A program made the translations under genes and the position numbers. Shown here piece after piece: positions 26,548 to 35,599 of a stretch of 64,000 nucleotides of DNA; the first letter of the stretch is position 1, and every line of letters starts with the position of its first letter. This DNA comes from Leptolyngbya sp. NIES-3755 (GTDB lineage Bacteria; Cyanobacteriota; Cyanobacteriia; Leptolyngbyales; Leptolyngbyaceae): positions 4,411,030 to 4,475,029 of the forward strand of contig AP017308.1 in NCBI GenBank assembly GCA_001548435.1, in the 5' to 3' direction. The notes beneath the pieces are model-generated. The model worked only from the letters and a program-made list of their open reading frames with translations, did no database searches and was not told the DNA's origin.

Positions 26548-27273
26548 TTAACCGCCCACATTCGCAGTGGCGCGTAATCCTGAACGGCGTTTGCGTCTTG
26601 ACCAACCACTAAAGCGCCAGAGCGAGAAGAATAAGACACTAGAGATAAATGCGCCGATGCCCCATTTAGTGGCACTCTTGTACAGGGCAGTGGCTTGGTT
26701 CGATTTTGCCGTCTCCGCTTGAGATTTCACGTTATTTCTGACCTGTTCTACTTCAGTAAGAAGCTGATTTTTAAGATCTGTGGGCGAGTTGACGTTAGCA
26801 GGAGGATTGCCTTGACGATTGAGGTTTTGCAGCAGCGTGGTTAGGTCTTGCGAACTGGCACTGCCGACTCGTTGTTCTAACTGTTGAAGCTGACTGATTT
26901 GAGCATTGACTTGATTGTTCAATTGGGCAGTGTTTTGAACATTCAGGCGCAAGGTCAACATCAGGAGCAGTGGAACCATCAATAGAAACACAACACTCGC
27001 AACGAGCGATCCCCAGGACAGGAGTTTGACGATCGCTTTTTCCCAGCGCTGCCGCAAATCGGTTTCACCAAAAAACACCAGCGGTAGTGCCAGCAAGGGA
27101 ACAGCGACCCGTTCAATGATCGCACCAATAGAATTAAACGTCCAAGCGACATCAAGCCAGCGAACCGGAAACAGAATGTTGATCCAATCGACGATCGCGA
27201 AAATGATCAAACCGTAACCAACAATGCGAAAAGCAGCGATCGAGGATAATTCTGAAGAATCTTGAGATTTCAT
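26548..27273 (-). CDS. HpsJ-family membrane protein (exosortase-associated)
   Basis: A 241-residue protein resembling HpsJ of the hormogonium polysaccharide locus and the HpsJ-like proteins beside cyanoexosortases. The N-terminal part has the typical FRIVGYGLIIFAIVDWI and ERVAVPLLALPLVFFGE segments (TM regions about 13-33, 50-66, 81-105). A coiled-coil periplasmic or cytoplasmic segment follows (about 110-200, rich in Gln and Asn) and a last membrane span at about 206-222 with a basic tail RRKRR. Its exact activity is unknown; HpsJ is needed for surface polysaccharide and motility in filamentous cyanobacteria. It is the third gene of the exosortase operon. Confidence 0.78.
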   Translation of the reverse strand: MKSQDSSELSSIAAFRIVGYGLIIFAIVDWINILFPVRWLDVAWTFNSIGAIIERVAVPLLALPLVFFGETDLRQRWEKAIVKLLSWGSLVASVVFLLMVPLLLMLTLRLNVQNTAQLNNQVNAQISQLQQLEQRVGSASSQDLTTLLQNLNRQGNPPANVNSPTDLKNQLLTEVEQVRNNVKSQAETAKSNQATALYKSATKWGIGAFISSVLFFSLWRFSGWSRRKRRSGLRATANVGG

Positions 27274-27315
27274 GGGTTAGAGTTTCTGGAAGTTGAGAAA
27301 AATCGAAAAATGGTC

Positions 27316-28008
27316 TTACATCAGTTGGAAACGGGGTTGCCACCACTGATACCACTCGATCCAGGCTTGTTCGAGAATTTGATAAGCTTGTTCCGGAGTG
27401 CGATTTTGCAGCGGCATTTGGAAATGAACAACGAGGCAGCGTTGATCACGTAATTCAGAAAGACCCACTAACCAAAGCAAAGGGCGCTCTGAAAGTAAGT
27501 CATTCACGTTGCGATTGTGTTGAAACTGCATCCCGGTGAATGTGCTTTCACCGCGACCATTGATACAGCTTGTGAGATGGGCTTTCTGTTGTTCAACGAA
27601 GACTCCATAAAACCCAACATTGTCTTTCTGTCGCACTGATAACTCAAGCTGGCTCTTAGATTTCAGCAGCGGCGTAAAAGTTTGAAGAATGGGTTTGACA
27701 TCGCCATTGCTAACGGGAAAGTAACGAATGGTGACTTCTAATGGAGTGCCATTTTTGAGATAGCGATACTGCCGATTCTGAATCGTATTGGCTTCTTTTA
27801 GTCCTGCATTTGGAATAATTTTGCTTTCTATTGCTTGCCAATCTGAGAGCGGAATCGAGTCTGGAAGTTCGATCGCTATATTCTCTGTACGAGCGGTCGC
27901 GGGCTTTGTCAGGAACAATGTTCTTGCAAATGTTAAAGTAATTGCAAAGAATGTGAGTCCGAGTAATCCCAGTCGTGCGGATTGCCAGAAAGAAGTTTGG
28001 TTTCGCAT
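27316..28008 (-). CDS. Cyanoexosortase system-associated protein (EpsI-like)
   Basis: A 230-residue protein with one N-terminal membrane segment (about 11-33) and a soluble, probably periplasmic domain. The pattern HLTSCINGRGESTFTGMQF (about 145-163) matches the conserved region of small proteins that accompany cyanoexosortases, related to EpsI. It starts three bases after the exosortase stop, so the two are translationally coupled. Such proteins are thought to assist the exosortase or link it to polysaccharide export, but no mechanism is proven. The subtype (A-associated versus others) is my best guess from motif resemblance. Confidence 0.78.
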   Translation of the reverse strand: MRNQTSFWQSARLGLLGLTFFAITLTFARTLFLTKPATARTENIAIELPDSIPLSDWQAIESKIIPNAGLKEANTIQNRQYRYLKNGTPLEVTIRYFPVSNGDVKPILQTFTPLLKSKSQLELSVRQKDNVGFYGVFVEQQKAHLTSCINGRGESTFTGMQFQHNRNVNDLLSERPLLWLVGLSELRDQRCLVVHFQMPLQNRTPEQAYQILEQAWIEWYQWWQPRFQLM

Positions 28009-28011
28009 GGA

Positions 28012-28872
28012 CTACCATTCCTCCTCTTCTTCAAGGGTTGGGTCTTCGTCTCTCAGCAACCAGTAGTAACAGATTGCCCCAACGATCGAGACTGCCAGCA
28101 TTGAAAATACGAGCGATCCGTTCCCATTATGCCAGTAGCCGAAAGCTTCATCATTTCCAGGAGCTGAGAGTACCGCTAAAACTGCCACGCGCACTGCATT
28201 AGTGAGGAATGCGATCGCAATTCCAACAATCGGCAAGACGATTCGCTGCATCCAAGTGGTGGGAAACATCAAAAAGGCTAAGCCGACGAATTTGAGGACT
28301 TGCAGAATCACAACAATGCCAGAGCAACCATGATAAACCTCGATCGAGGCTCCGGTGGACAGCATGATAAAGACTCCTTGCCGCTGTACCTCAAAGCCTG
28401 CAATCCAGAGCAGAACCGTTGTAAATCGGGCAGTGATCGGAGAAATTTCGATAAAGGCTAACGCAGTGGGTGGCAGTGCTAACAGCGTGAAGACGACGAA
28501 CTCACGCCAGTACGATCGGATATGTTTGAATCCTGAGGCAAGCAGCGCTAAACCGAGTCCGGTAATCAGTGGGAATAGTCTCAGGAACAGTCCTAGATCG
28601 GGCAGGATATGAATTCGGATCAGCGCGATCGCGATCAATCCAAATCCAACCAAACTGGCAAGAACGCTGCTATTGAATACTAAATCGTCGCGTTTTCGCC
28701 ACACCAGTGAAACAGCCGCCGCCCAAAATACAAAAGCATTCCCCTGAAATTCAGGCAGATCACTTTGCCAAACCAGCGAGAGGTGGATTGCCATCAGACC
28801 TGCACCGATCGCAAGGAGCCAGTACTTTGGGATTCGCAGCAGTTGAGTAGGTTCAGAGAGTACAAGTTTCAT
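28012..28872 (-). CDS. Cyanoexosortase (PEP-CTERM protein-sorting transpeptidase)
   Basis: A 286-residue membrane protein with about eight hydrophobic segments. The catalytic triad expected for exosortases is present: Cys183 in YHGCSGI, Arg228 in NAVRVAVLAVL and His248 in GYWHNGNGS. It should cleave PEP-CTERM signals of secreted proteins at the outer face of the inner membrane and pass them to another acceptor; three substrates are encoded nearby. The C-terminal end is very acidic (DEDPTLEEEEEW). The subtype is probably A-like, but I cannot exclude a related class. It is the first gene of a five-gene operon. Confidence 0.9.
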   Translation of the reverse strand: MKLVLSEPTQLLRIPKYWLLAIGAGLMAIHLSLVWQSDLPEFQGNAFVFWAAAVSLVWRKRDDLVFNSSVLASLVGFGLIAIALIRIHILPDLGLFLRLFPLITGLGLALLASGFKHIRSYWREFVVFTLLALPPTALAFIEISPITARFTTVLLWIAGFEVQRQGVFIMLSTGASIEVYHGCSGIVVILQVLKFVGLAFLMFPTTWMQRIVLPIVGIAIAFLTNAVRVAVLAVLSAPGNDEAFGYWHNGNGSLVFSMLAVSIVGAICYYWLLRDEDPTLEEEEEW

Positions 28873-28983
28873 GAGAGAGTCTCACCGAGAACAGGCTGCT
28901 AGATATCAGTGCAGATGCGGATAGGGTCAATCTGGAACACTTACGCGGATTGGCGTAGAAAGTCTGCTGCAATGTATGAGATG

Positions 28984-29775
28984 CTAGGGAGTAATTCTTC
29001 TAAATCGAATTGTGGGTCCTGTCTGTGGAGGTGCGTAGCCTGAGAATGGCGTGTTGTATGACCACTGAAGCCGCTGTCCATTTGGCTGACCATCACTAAT
29101 TCCAACGGTAGCACTACCCCCATTATTGTTCGCCACGCCACTTCCGAAGAAGGTATCTGCGTAAGAAAGAAGAATGTCGCCAGAATTCTCAAACAGCACT
29201 GCCTGGAATGTAATATCTCCGCCGTTGTTTGTTCCGCCAACTCCCGCTTGATTCCATTGCACGATCAATCGTCGATCGCCCTGTTGTTGGGTTCCCCGTA
29301 CAGCATAGAAAGCTGTACCGTAGCTACCACCAAAATCTAAATCATCCCAGAAAGCCGCGATCGTAGGTCCAATATTTGTGGTCAAACTATTCAAGTTAAG
29401 ATTTTCGGGACGAGAATCAGTGGCAGGAGGAGAAGTCGAAGTGCCCAAAGCTAAAAAGCCATTCGAGCTAACCTGAAATCGATTGTAATCAACCCCGAAG
29501 AACCTGAAACTAAAGTTAAGTGATGTTGGTAGAAGCGCTGTGGAATTGTCATTGTTCAGTACAGAGTCTGCCGACGTAATATTTTCAAAGCTATAAGCCT
29601 CTAAACTTGCTCTATAGCCTCCTCCTGTAATGCTCGTTGCAGATGCAGTTTGTAATGTGCTGAGAATTCCAACACCTGCTAATACAGCAGTTAGCGCAGT
29701 GAGTGAACTGAGATTGCCGATCGTAAATAGAGACAGCGCGATCGACATTAGCGATCGCTTTAACGTAACCCGCAT
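28984..29775 (-). CDS. Secreted nidogen-like (NIDO) domain protein without PEP-CTERM signal
   Basis: A 263-residue secreted protein. The start MRVTLKRSLMSIALSLFTIG gives a signal peptide, and GGGGAAA precedes it by a few bases; an upstream in-frame extension of 44 codons lacks signal character. The body fits the NIDO domain: FRFFGVDYNRFQVSSNGFLA, then TIAAFWDDLDFGG and RLIVQWNQAG. The protein ends IRFRRITP with no PEP motif, no hydrophobic span and no basic tail, so it is not an obvious exosortase substrate despite lying just upstream of the exosortase gene. Likely role: surface or matrix protein (inference). Confidence 0.8.
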   Translation of the reverse strand: MRVTLKRSLMSIALSLFTIGNLSSLTALTAVLAGVGILSTLQTASATSITGGGYRASLEAYSFENITSADSVLNNDNSTALLPTSLNFSFRFFGVDYNRFQVSSNGFLALGTSTSPPATDSRPENLNLNSLTTNIGPTIAAFWDDLDFGGSYGTAFYAVRGTQQQGDRRLIVQWNQAGVGGTNNGGDITFQAVLFENSGDILLSYADTFFGSGVANNNGGSATVGISDGQPNGQRLQWSYNTPFSGYAPPQTGPTIRFRRITP

Positions 29776-29936
29776 GAGATTTCCCCAAACCAAGATAACA
29801 TCAGGACGAAACCACAACAGAACCGCGATCGTGCTGCGAAGTTCGGAACACGATCGTTGATCTGCTACTTGCCTGATAGAACACCCTGATGTGCGATCGC
29901 GGATCATTAGAATGCGATCGCAATGATTAAGTCGAA

Positions 29937-30686
29937 TTAGTCCACTTTCTGGGCTGCCAATTGACGCTTTTTGCGCTTCCGCTGCATCATGCCACCGACA
30001 CCTAAAGCAACCGCACTACCCAACATCGTAAACGGCTCAGGCACAGCAGAGAAGCCAGTCGCGATGCTATAGCCCCCATTTGTACGTTGTCCGCCCCAAC
30101 CGAGCAGAAGACCAGCCACTGAAATGTTCGGAGTCCGATTCGGTCCACCAATTCCTAAGAAGTAACTGCCCGCAGACAACAACAGCGGCGAAATCGTCGA
30201 ACTTCCTCCTGCAATCTGTTGAATCGTATTTGGTGCGCTTTCTCTAAACAACCAAAGCGTTGGATTCACTAACCCTGCAACCGTTTGTCCTCTGATCGGA
30301 TTAGGTACAGGAGTAGAACCAATCGAATTTGGGATTGTGAAACCCCTTGGTGTTGCAGTCGCGTTAAAGATAAAAGCATCTGACAGGCTAAATCTGAACA
30401 AGTCAGTGCCCGTTTCGCCGAGTGAAAATGGAGAAATCGCTCCTAAGATCGTGTTGCTTGCATTGGGAGCGCCAAGGTTGAGTGCATTGCTGAGAATATC
30501 TCCCGCGTCGCTCGTTAGCCCTTGGCTATTTGGAATCGTGACATTAACAATCGGAATCGTTGTCGTCGATTCACCGTTTGCAACTGTAAATGCTTGGGCA
30601 GCACCGATCGAGCCAAGCGTCGCGATCGCAGTTCCAGCCGCAGCCAGCCCGACTCGCTGGATTGAAGTTAACAAATTGAAAGCCAT
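29937..30686 (-). CDS. PEP-CTERM sorting-domain secreted protein 3
   Basis: A 249-residue secreted protein. The start MAFNLLTSIQRVGLAAAGT is preceded by AGGG at eight bases; a longer in-frame start would displace the signal peptide, which ends near AQA. The body (GETGTDLFRFSL, then LLSAGSYFLGIGG) has the beta-rich look of bacterial pre-peptidase C-terminal-type domains. The C-terminal signal is VPEPFTMLGSAVALG with the basic tail QRKRKKRQ. It should be processed by the exosortase encoded 1.1 kb downstream on the same strand. Confidence 0.88.
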   Translation of the reverse strand: MAFNLLTSIQRVGLAAAGTAIATLGSIGAAQAFTVANGESTTTIPIVNVTIPNSQGLTSDAGDILSNALNLGAPNASNTILGAISPFSLGETGTDLFRFSLSDAFIFNATATPRGFTIPNSIGSTPVPNPIRGQTVAGLVNPTLWLFRESAPNTIQQIAGGSSTISPLLLSAGSYFLGIGGPNRTPNISVAGLLLGWGGQRTNGGYSIATGFSAVPEPFTMLGSAVALGVGGMMQRKRKKRQLAAQKVD

Positions 30687-31081
30687 AAGTAGCCCTAAGT
30701 GATGGTCGTTAAATTTCATCTGCATGAACGTCCCTGACGAATAGATGCAATGAGCAGAGGTCATTCGCCTAGCATCACCCTGAGCGTGAAACCACGATAC
30801 GATCGCAGTCCCGCAAAAACCGATTCAGTATCATTACAGCGTATTTTCTGTAGCTGACACCCGTATCACATCTCTCGAAGTACTGTACCTCAGTATGTGC
30901 CAGAAAATCACGTGTAAAAGCGAACTTCACACGAACTTTACGCCACCACTTTAGCGCAAAGCATCCGTAATCACCGCATCTAAATATTAATCTTTTACAA
31001 AGGATACACGATCTTCTCTGAGATTTCTCCTGACTCACCCAAAGACCCCTGTATAAGAAAAAGAAATAGCACACCCGTGCT
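30687..31081. other. Gene-poor divergent region between PEP-CTERM gene 3 and wzm
   Basis: No convincing gene lies here. It should contain the promoters of the two divergent genes. AT-rich stretches such as TAAATATTAAT near 30980 are compatible with promoter elements, but I cannot fix a -35/-10 pair or an operator. Confidence 0.4.
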
Positions 31082-31099
31082 GTGATCCTTTCTGAACCT

Positions 31100-31930
31100 A
31101 TGAGTAGTCTGCCCCCAAACGAGTTGGTCATTTCTGCAAATCGAGTCGAACGCCAGTACTGGCAAGACCTTTGGCGTTACCGAGAACTCTTATATTTCCT
31201 CGCGTGGCGGGATCTACTGGTGCGATACAAGCAAACCGCGATCGGGGTTGCCTGGGCACTTATCCGCCCCTTTATGACAATGGTGGTGTTTACGGTGATC
31301 TTTGGGGGTATCGCCAAACTGCCCTCAGACGGAATTCCGTATCCGATCCTGGTCTTTAGCGGTATGTTACCGTGGCAATTTTTTGCGAGTGCTCTAAGTG
31401 ACTGTAGCAATAGTCTCGTTGGCAATGCTCACCTTCTGTCTAAAGTTTACTTCCCGCGTCTAATTGTGCCGATCGCAGCGATCACGGTCAGTTTTGTCGA
31501 TTTACTGGTTTCAGGCATGATTCTACTAGGCTTGATGGCTTGGTATAATTTCGTCCCTTCGTGGCGGATTCTGACCCTACCCTTATTTGTGTTGATGGCT
31601 GCGATCGCAGCGATGGGCGTGGGGTTGTGGATGGCGGGATTAAATGTGAAGTACCGCGACTTTCGCTTTATTTTGCCGTTTATTCTGCAATTTGGTCTGT
31701 ACATTTCACCCGTTGGGTTTCAGACGAGCGTGATTGCTCCAGAATGGCGGCTCTTGTATTCGATCAATCCGATGGTCGGGGTGATTGATGGGTTTCGCTG
31801 GGCGATTTTGGGCAATGTGTCGATCGATCCGCTTGGGTTTAGTTTGTCGATCGCGTTAATTTTGATCTTGTTTCTGACCGGAATTCGCTACTTCCGCAAA
31901 GTCGAACGTACCTTCGTGGATTTGGTGTAA
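31100..31930 (+). CDS. wzm: Polysaccharide ABC exporter permease (Wzm)
   Basis: A 276-residue ABC-2 permease of the polysaccharide/polyol-phosphate export type. The N-terminal cytoplasmic helix WRYRELLYFLAWRDLLVRYK is the hallmark of Wzm proteins, followed by GVAWALIRPF and six membrane segments. Residues near the C-terminus (SPVGFQ, YSINPMVGVIDGFRWA) are also family-typical. It should carry a finished lipid-linked glycan across the inner membrane with Wzt. A GTG six codons earlier (31082) is an alternative start. Its partner wzt lies 3.9 kb away, separated by the inverted dTDP-rhamnose operon. Confidence 0.9.
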   Translation: MSSLPPNELVISANRVERQYWQDLWRYRELLYFLAWRDLLVRYKQTAIGVAWALIRPFMTMVVFTVIFGGIAKLPSDGIPYPILVFSGMLPWQFFASALSDCSNSLVGNAHLLSKVYFPRLIVPIAAITVSFVDLLVSGMILLGLMAWYNFVPSWRILTLPLFVLMAAIAAMGVGLWMAGLNVKYRDFRFILPFILQFGLYISPVGFQTSVIAPEWRLLYSINPMVGVIDGFRWAILGNVSIDPLGFSLSIALILILFLTGIRYFRKVERTFVDLV

Positions 31931-31936
31931 GTTGAC

Positions 31937-31955
31937 CTGAGATCAAGGTTCTCAG
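31937..31955 (+). terminator. Hairpin between convergent wzm and rfbB, weak terminator candidate
   Basis: CTGAGA and TCTCAG form a 6-bp stem with a 7-base loop just after the wzm stop. No T run follows, so factor-independent termination is doubtful. Confidence 0.25.
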
Positions 31956-32008
31956 AGATCAATCAGTAAACTCGCCCATTCTCGCCTTTAAAGCGATCGC
32001 GAATCACT

Positions 32009-33097
32009 TCATAACGCATATACCCGCTCATAGTAAGCTTGCAACTCAGCCGACAACAGCGATCGCCACCACTGCGAATGGTTCAAATACCACAGCACTG
32101 TTTTACGCAATCCAGTCTCAATGCTCTCCTGAGGTTGCCAGCCTAATTGAGTTCTAATCTTTGTGGCATCGATCGCATAACGCCGATCGTGTCCTGGACG
32201 ATCGCGCACATAGGTAATCAATTCCTCACAGGGACGAACAGGTAAATCGGGTGCAAGTTCATTCATTAATCGACAGAGCGATCGCACTAAATCAATGTTT
32301 TTAACTTCATTACAGCCGCCAATATTGTAAGTTTCGCCCAGTTGACCAGCGTGAATCACACAATCCAAAGCGCGGCAATGATCTTCGACATAGAGCCAAT
32401 CGCGGATATTTTGACCATCGCCATACACAGGTAAAGGCTTGCCGAGCAGCATATTGATGCACATTAATGGGATCAGCTTCTCAGGGAAATGATACGCCCC
32501 ATAGTTATTTGAACAATTGGTTGTCAGAGTGGGCAATTCATAGGTCTCGAAGTATGACCGCACAAAATGATCGCTACTCGCTTTAGAGGCAGAATAGGGA
32601 CTATTGGGGGCATAGCGCGTCAGTTCTGTAAAGGCTGGATCATCCGGTGCTAAACTTCCATACACCTCATCCGTAGAGACGTGCAAAAATCGCAACGTTT
32701 CAGGCGATCGATGAGTCTGCCAATGCTGTCGAAAGGCTTCGAGTAGCGTGAAGGTTCCGATTACGTTCGTTTGCACAAATGCCAAAGGATTCAGAATTGA
32801 GCGATCGACATGAGATTCTGCGGCGAAATGCGCGATCGTATCTATCTCCTCGCTCTTAAGGATCTGATCCACTAAAGCGCGATCGCAGACATTCCCCTGC
32901 ACAAAACGAAAGGTTTCAAACGGTTCTAGTGCCTGTAAGTTGGCACGATTTCCGGCATAGGTCAGCGCATCCAAAACCACAATGCGATCGTTCGGATAGC
33001 GCTGAGACCAGTAATGGACAAAGTTCGTGCCAATAAAGCCCGCGCCGCCTGTAATGAGTAATCGTCGCGGGTTTCTATCAAAGAGGAGTTCGGTCAT
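32009..33097 (-). CDS. rfbB: dTDP-glucose 4,6-dehydratase
   Basis: A 362-residue short-chain dehydrogenase/reductase that converts dTDP-glucose to dTDP-4-keto-6-deoxyglucose, the second step to dTDP-L-rhamnose. The NAD-binding motif is GGAGFIG (17-23); STDEVYG lies at 141-147 and the catalytic Tyr168 and Lys172 are in YSASK. The sequence RDWLYVEDHCRA is also typical. It is the last gene of a four-gene minus-strand operon rfbC-rfbD-rfbA-rfbB, five bases after rfbA. It ends convergently with wzm. Confidence 0.95.
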   Translation of the reverse strand: MTELLFDRNPRRLLITGGAGFIGTNFVHYWSQRYPNDRIVVLDALTYAGNRANLQALEPFETFRFVQGNVCDRALVDQILKSEEIDTIAHFAAESHVDRSILNPLAFVQTNVIGTFTLLEAFRQHWQTHRSPETLRFLHVSTDEVYGSLAPDDPAFTELTRYAPNSPYSASKASSDHFVRSYFETYELPTLTTNCSNNYGAYHFPEKLIPLMCINMLLGKPLPVYGDGQNIRDWLYVEDHCRALDCVIHAGQLGETYNIGGCNEVKNIDLVRSLCRLMNELAPDLPVRPCEELITYVRDRPGHDRRYAIDATKIRTQLGWQPQESIETGLRKTVLWYLNHSQWWRSLLSAELQAYYERVYAL

Positions 33098-33102
33098 GAT
33101 GG

Positions 33103-34176
33103 TTAGGATTCAAGCTCAATTTGGCAATCGTCCCCGACTAAAAATCGCAGGGCTTTTGGTGGGCGATTGGTGCAGATCAACTGTGCACGTTGTCCAATCA
33201 CACTATCTACAATTCGACGATGAATGCAGATTTTAGCATCGTGCAGAATCACACTATGCTCCAGATCCACACCCGACAACATCACACGATCGCTAATGCT
33301 GCTATAAGGACCGACAAAGCAGTTTTCGATCAGACAATTCTCGCCAATAATCACCGGACCTCGAATCGTGGAATTGAGGATGCGCGATCCCGCTCCAATC
33401 TGAACCCGTCCAATGATTTGGCTGGTTTTATCCACGTCGCCTTGAACCTCGGTACACAAGCAAGTATCTAGAATAATTCGATTTGCTTCTAAAAGATCAT
33501 CCTTCTTGCCCGTATCCAGCCACCAGCCTTGAAGTTGACGCGCTTCGACCGTGTATTGTTGATCAATCAAACATTGAATTGCATCGGTAATTTCTAACTC
33601 TCCCCGTGCGGAAGGTCGAATTTGATCGATCGCAGCATGGATCGCAGGTGTGAAAAAGTAAACGCCGACTAAGGCGAGATCTGAGGGCGGATCTTTCGGT
33701 TTTTCAACCAGTTTTAGCACTCGTCCTCGATCGTCAATTTCAGCCACCCCAAACGCGGAAGGATTGGCAACAGAGTGCAATAGAATTAAGGCTTCCGCTT
33801 GCTGAGCTTTGAACTCTGACAATAGTTTTTGGAGATTTTCTTGAATCAGGTTATCTCCCAAAAACATTGCAAACGGAGCATCTTTGAGAAATGATCGAGC
33901 AACTTTCACCGCATGAGCTAACCCAGCCGGTTGGTCTTGCAAAATGTAAGTAATCTCGGCTCCAAAGCGATCGCCATTTCCCGTTTTTGCTTTGACTTCT
34001 TCGCCTGTTTCTGGACTGATAATAATCCCAATCTCTGTAATGCCTGCTGCCACAAGTGCTTCAATCCCGTACCACAAGATCGGCTTGTTCACGACAGGAA
34101 CGAGTTGTTTTGCGCCTGTGTAAGTCAACGGGCGTAACCGCGTTCCCTTTCCGCCACTGAGAATGATTGCTTTCAT
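33103..34176 (-). CDS. rfbA: Glucose-1-phosphate thymidylyltransferase, long form
   Basis: A 357-residue nucleotidyltransferase that makes dTDP-glucose from glucose-1-phosphate and dTTP. The N-terminal motif GGKGTRLRP (8-16) and FLGDN (about 108-112, metal/nucleotide binding) are intact. The C-terminal third has hexapeptide-repeat character (SRILNSTIRGPVIIGENCLI), making this the long RmlA type rather than the about 290-residue enzyme. It overlaps rfbD by four bases, so the operon is translationally coupled. Product feeds rfbB for rhamnose synthesis. Confidence 0.93.
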   Translation of the reverse strand: MKAIILSGGKGTRLRPLTYTGAKQLVPVVNKPILWYGIEALVAAGITEIGIIISPETGEEVKAKTGNGDRFGAEITYILQDQPAGLAHAVKVARSFLKDAPFAMFLGDNLIQENLQKLLSEFKAQQAEALILLHSVANPSAFGVAEIDDRGRVLKLVEKPKDPPSDLALVGVYFFTPAIHAAIDQIRPSARGELEITDAIQCLIDQQYTVEARQLQGWWLDTGKKDDLLEANRIILDTCLCTEVQGDVDKTSQIIGRVQIGAGSRILNSTIRGPVIIGENCLIENCFVGPYSSISDRVMLSGVDLEHSVILHDAKICIHRRIVDSVIGQRAQLICTNRPPKALRFLVGDDCQIELES

Positions 34177-35060
34177 CGGGATTCACCGGGATGGATCGTT
34201 TGAAATTCTGGAAGTCTCTGTCTTAATTCTTGCCGCCAATGGACTGGAACTAAATCGATCGCTTGATTCAACTTATAGGACGAGAGAACTGAATAAGCAG
34301 GACGCTGAGCAGGTGTCGGATAGTCTGACGTATCGATCGGAATGACTCGATTCACTTGTAGGGGAAATCCTAGCTGTTGCGCCTCTTCAAAAATCGCGAT
34401 CGCAAAGTCATACCAACTTGCAACCCCACTATTTGTGAAATGGTAAGTTCCGAACAAAGAGTGATGTGCAGCTTGGGTGATCACTTGAGCGATCGAGTGA
34501 ACTGAAGTAGGAGTCCCCACTTGATCGGCTACGATTCGCAGTTCCTCGCGCTCTGTCCCCAATCGCAGCATTGTTTTCACAAAATTACTTTTACCTTGTG
34601 CGCCATATACCCAAGCCGTTCTGAGAATGAAGTGTCGATCGCACAGTTGCCGAATCCAAGCTTCTCCCTCTAGCTTCGAGCGTCCATACACATTAAGGGG
34701 ATTTTCGCGATCGCCCTCTTGATAAGGTGTACTCTGCGTTCCATCAAAGACATAATCTGTAGACACATGAATCAGCGTTGCACCGATTTGATCTGCTGAG
34801 GCTGCCATCACTTTTGGCGCGATCGCATTAATCGCATCAGCGAGTTCTGGTTCTGTTTCGGCTCGATCAACTGCGGTATAAGCTGCCGCATTACAAATAA
34901 TCTGAGGCTTGACGGCTTCAATACGAGCAGTAATTTGATCGGGTTGAGTCAGATCAAGCTCGTTCCGGGTTGTAGAAATTACAGTTCCGACTGAAGAAAG
35001 CGAGCGAGCAAGTTCTTGTCCCAGTTGTCCATTGCTGCCAATCAGCAAAATTACACTCAT
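34173..35060 (-). CDS. rfbD: dTDP-4-dehydrorhamnose reductase
   Basis: A 295-residue reductase giving dTDP-L-rhamnose. The cofactor motif is GSNGQLG (8-14); STDYVFDG and YGRSKLEGE (catalytic Tyr and Lys) are present, and the later HFTNSGVASWYDFA is typical of RmlD. The gene overlaps rfbA and rfbC by four bases each. It completes the last step of the pathway encoded here; all four genes are present and look intact. Confidence 0.94.
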   Translation of the reverse strand: MSVILLIGSNGQLGQELARSLSSVGTVISTTRNELDLTQPDQITARIEAVKPQIICNAAAYTAVDRAETEPELADAINAIAPKVMAASADQIGATLIHVSTDYVFDGTQSTPYQEGDRENPLNVYGRSKLEGEAWIRQLCDRHFILRTAWVYGAQGKSNFVKTMLRLGTEREELRIVADQVGTPTSVHSIAQVITQAAHHSLFGTYHFTNSGVASWYDFAIAIFEEAQQLGFPLQVNRVIPIDTSDYPTPAQRPAYSVLSSYKLNQAIDLVPVHWRQELRQRLPEFQTIHPGESR

Positions 35061-35599
35061 ACGAAAACCTCAGCATCCCTAAATCGTTGTCCTGCTTGAT
35101 CTTTTTTCGACAAAATTGGCGATCGAATTGACCAATCGATCGCAAGATCGGGATCATTCCAAGCTATACAGCGTTCATGCTGAGGCGCATAATAATCTGT
35201 CGTTTTGTAGAGAACTTCTGCGGCATCAGACACGACTAAAAACCCGTGTGCAAAGCCAGGTGGAACCCAAAGCTGTCGTCGATTTTCGGCACTTAACAGA
35301 CAACTCGCCCACTGTCCAAAATACGGTGAGCTTTTTCGCAAATCCACTGCAATATCTAAGATCGCTCCCGCAATCACTCTGACTAATTTGCCTTGGGGTT
35401 GATGAATTTGATAGTGCAAGCCGCGCAAAACACCAGAAGCGGAACGAGAATGATTGTCTTGTACGAACTGTACTTTTTCACCCAGCAGTCGATCGAACTG
35501 TTGCTGATTGAAGCTCTCGAAAAAAAATCCTCGATCGTCGCCAAAAATTTGAGGCTCAAGGATCAAAACGTCGGGCAGACGGGTTTGTAAAGTAGTCAT
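35057..35599 (-). CDS. rfbC: dTDP-4-dehydrorhamnose 3,5-epimerase
   Basis: A 180-residue cupin-fold epimerase. The family patch GVLRGLHYQ carries the catalytic His, and WVPPGFAHGF is the second conserved block; the length is normal. It is the first gene of the rfb operon and overlaps rfbD by four bases. Its ATG faces a 228-base intergenic region shared with wzt, which is transcribed the other way. Confidence 0.94.
   Translation of the reverse strand: MTTLQTRLPDVLILEPQIFGDDRGFFFESFNQQQFDRLLGEKVQFVQDNHSRSASGVLRGLHYQIHQPQGKLVRVIAGAILDIAVDLRKSSPYFGQWASCLLSAENRRQLWVPPGFAHGFLVVSDAAEVLYKTTDYYAPQHERCIAWNDPDLAIDWSIRSPILSKKDQAGQRFRDAEVFV

Noticed and set aside
30775-31131. Open frame of 118 codons on the minus strand between PEP-CTERM gene 3 and wzm
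   Set aside because: It overlaps the wzm start, has no ribosome site and a Cys/Arg/Phe-rich composition typical of a chance frame.
31937-31955. Strong bidirectional terminator between wzm and rfbB
   Set aside because: Short stem and no T run on either strand; kept only as a weak hairpin.
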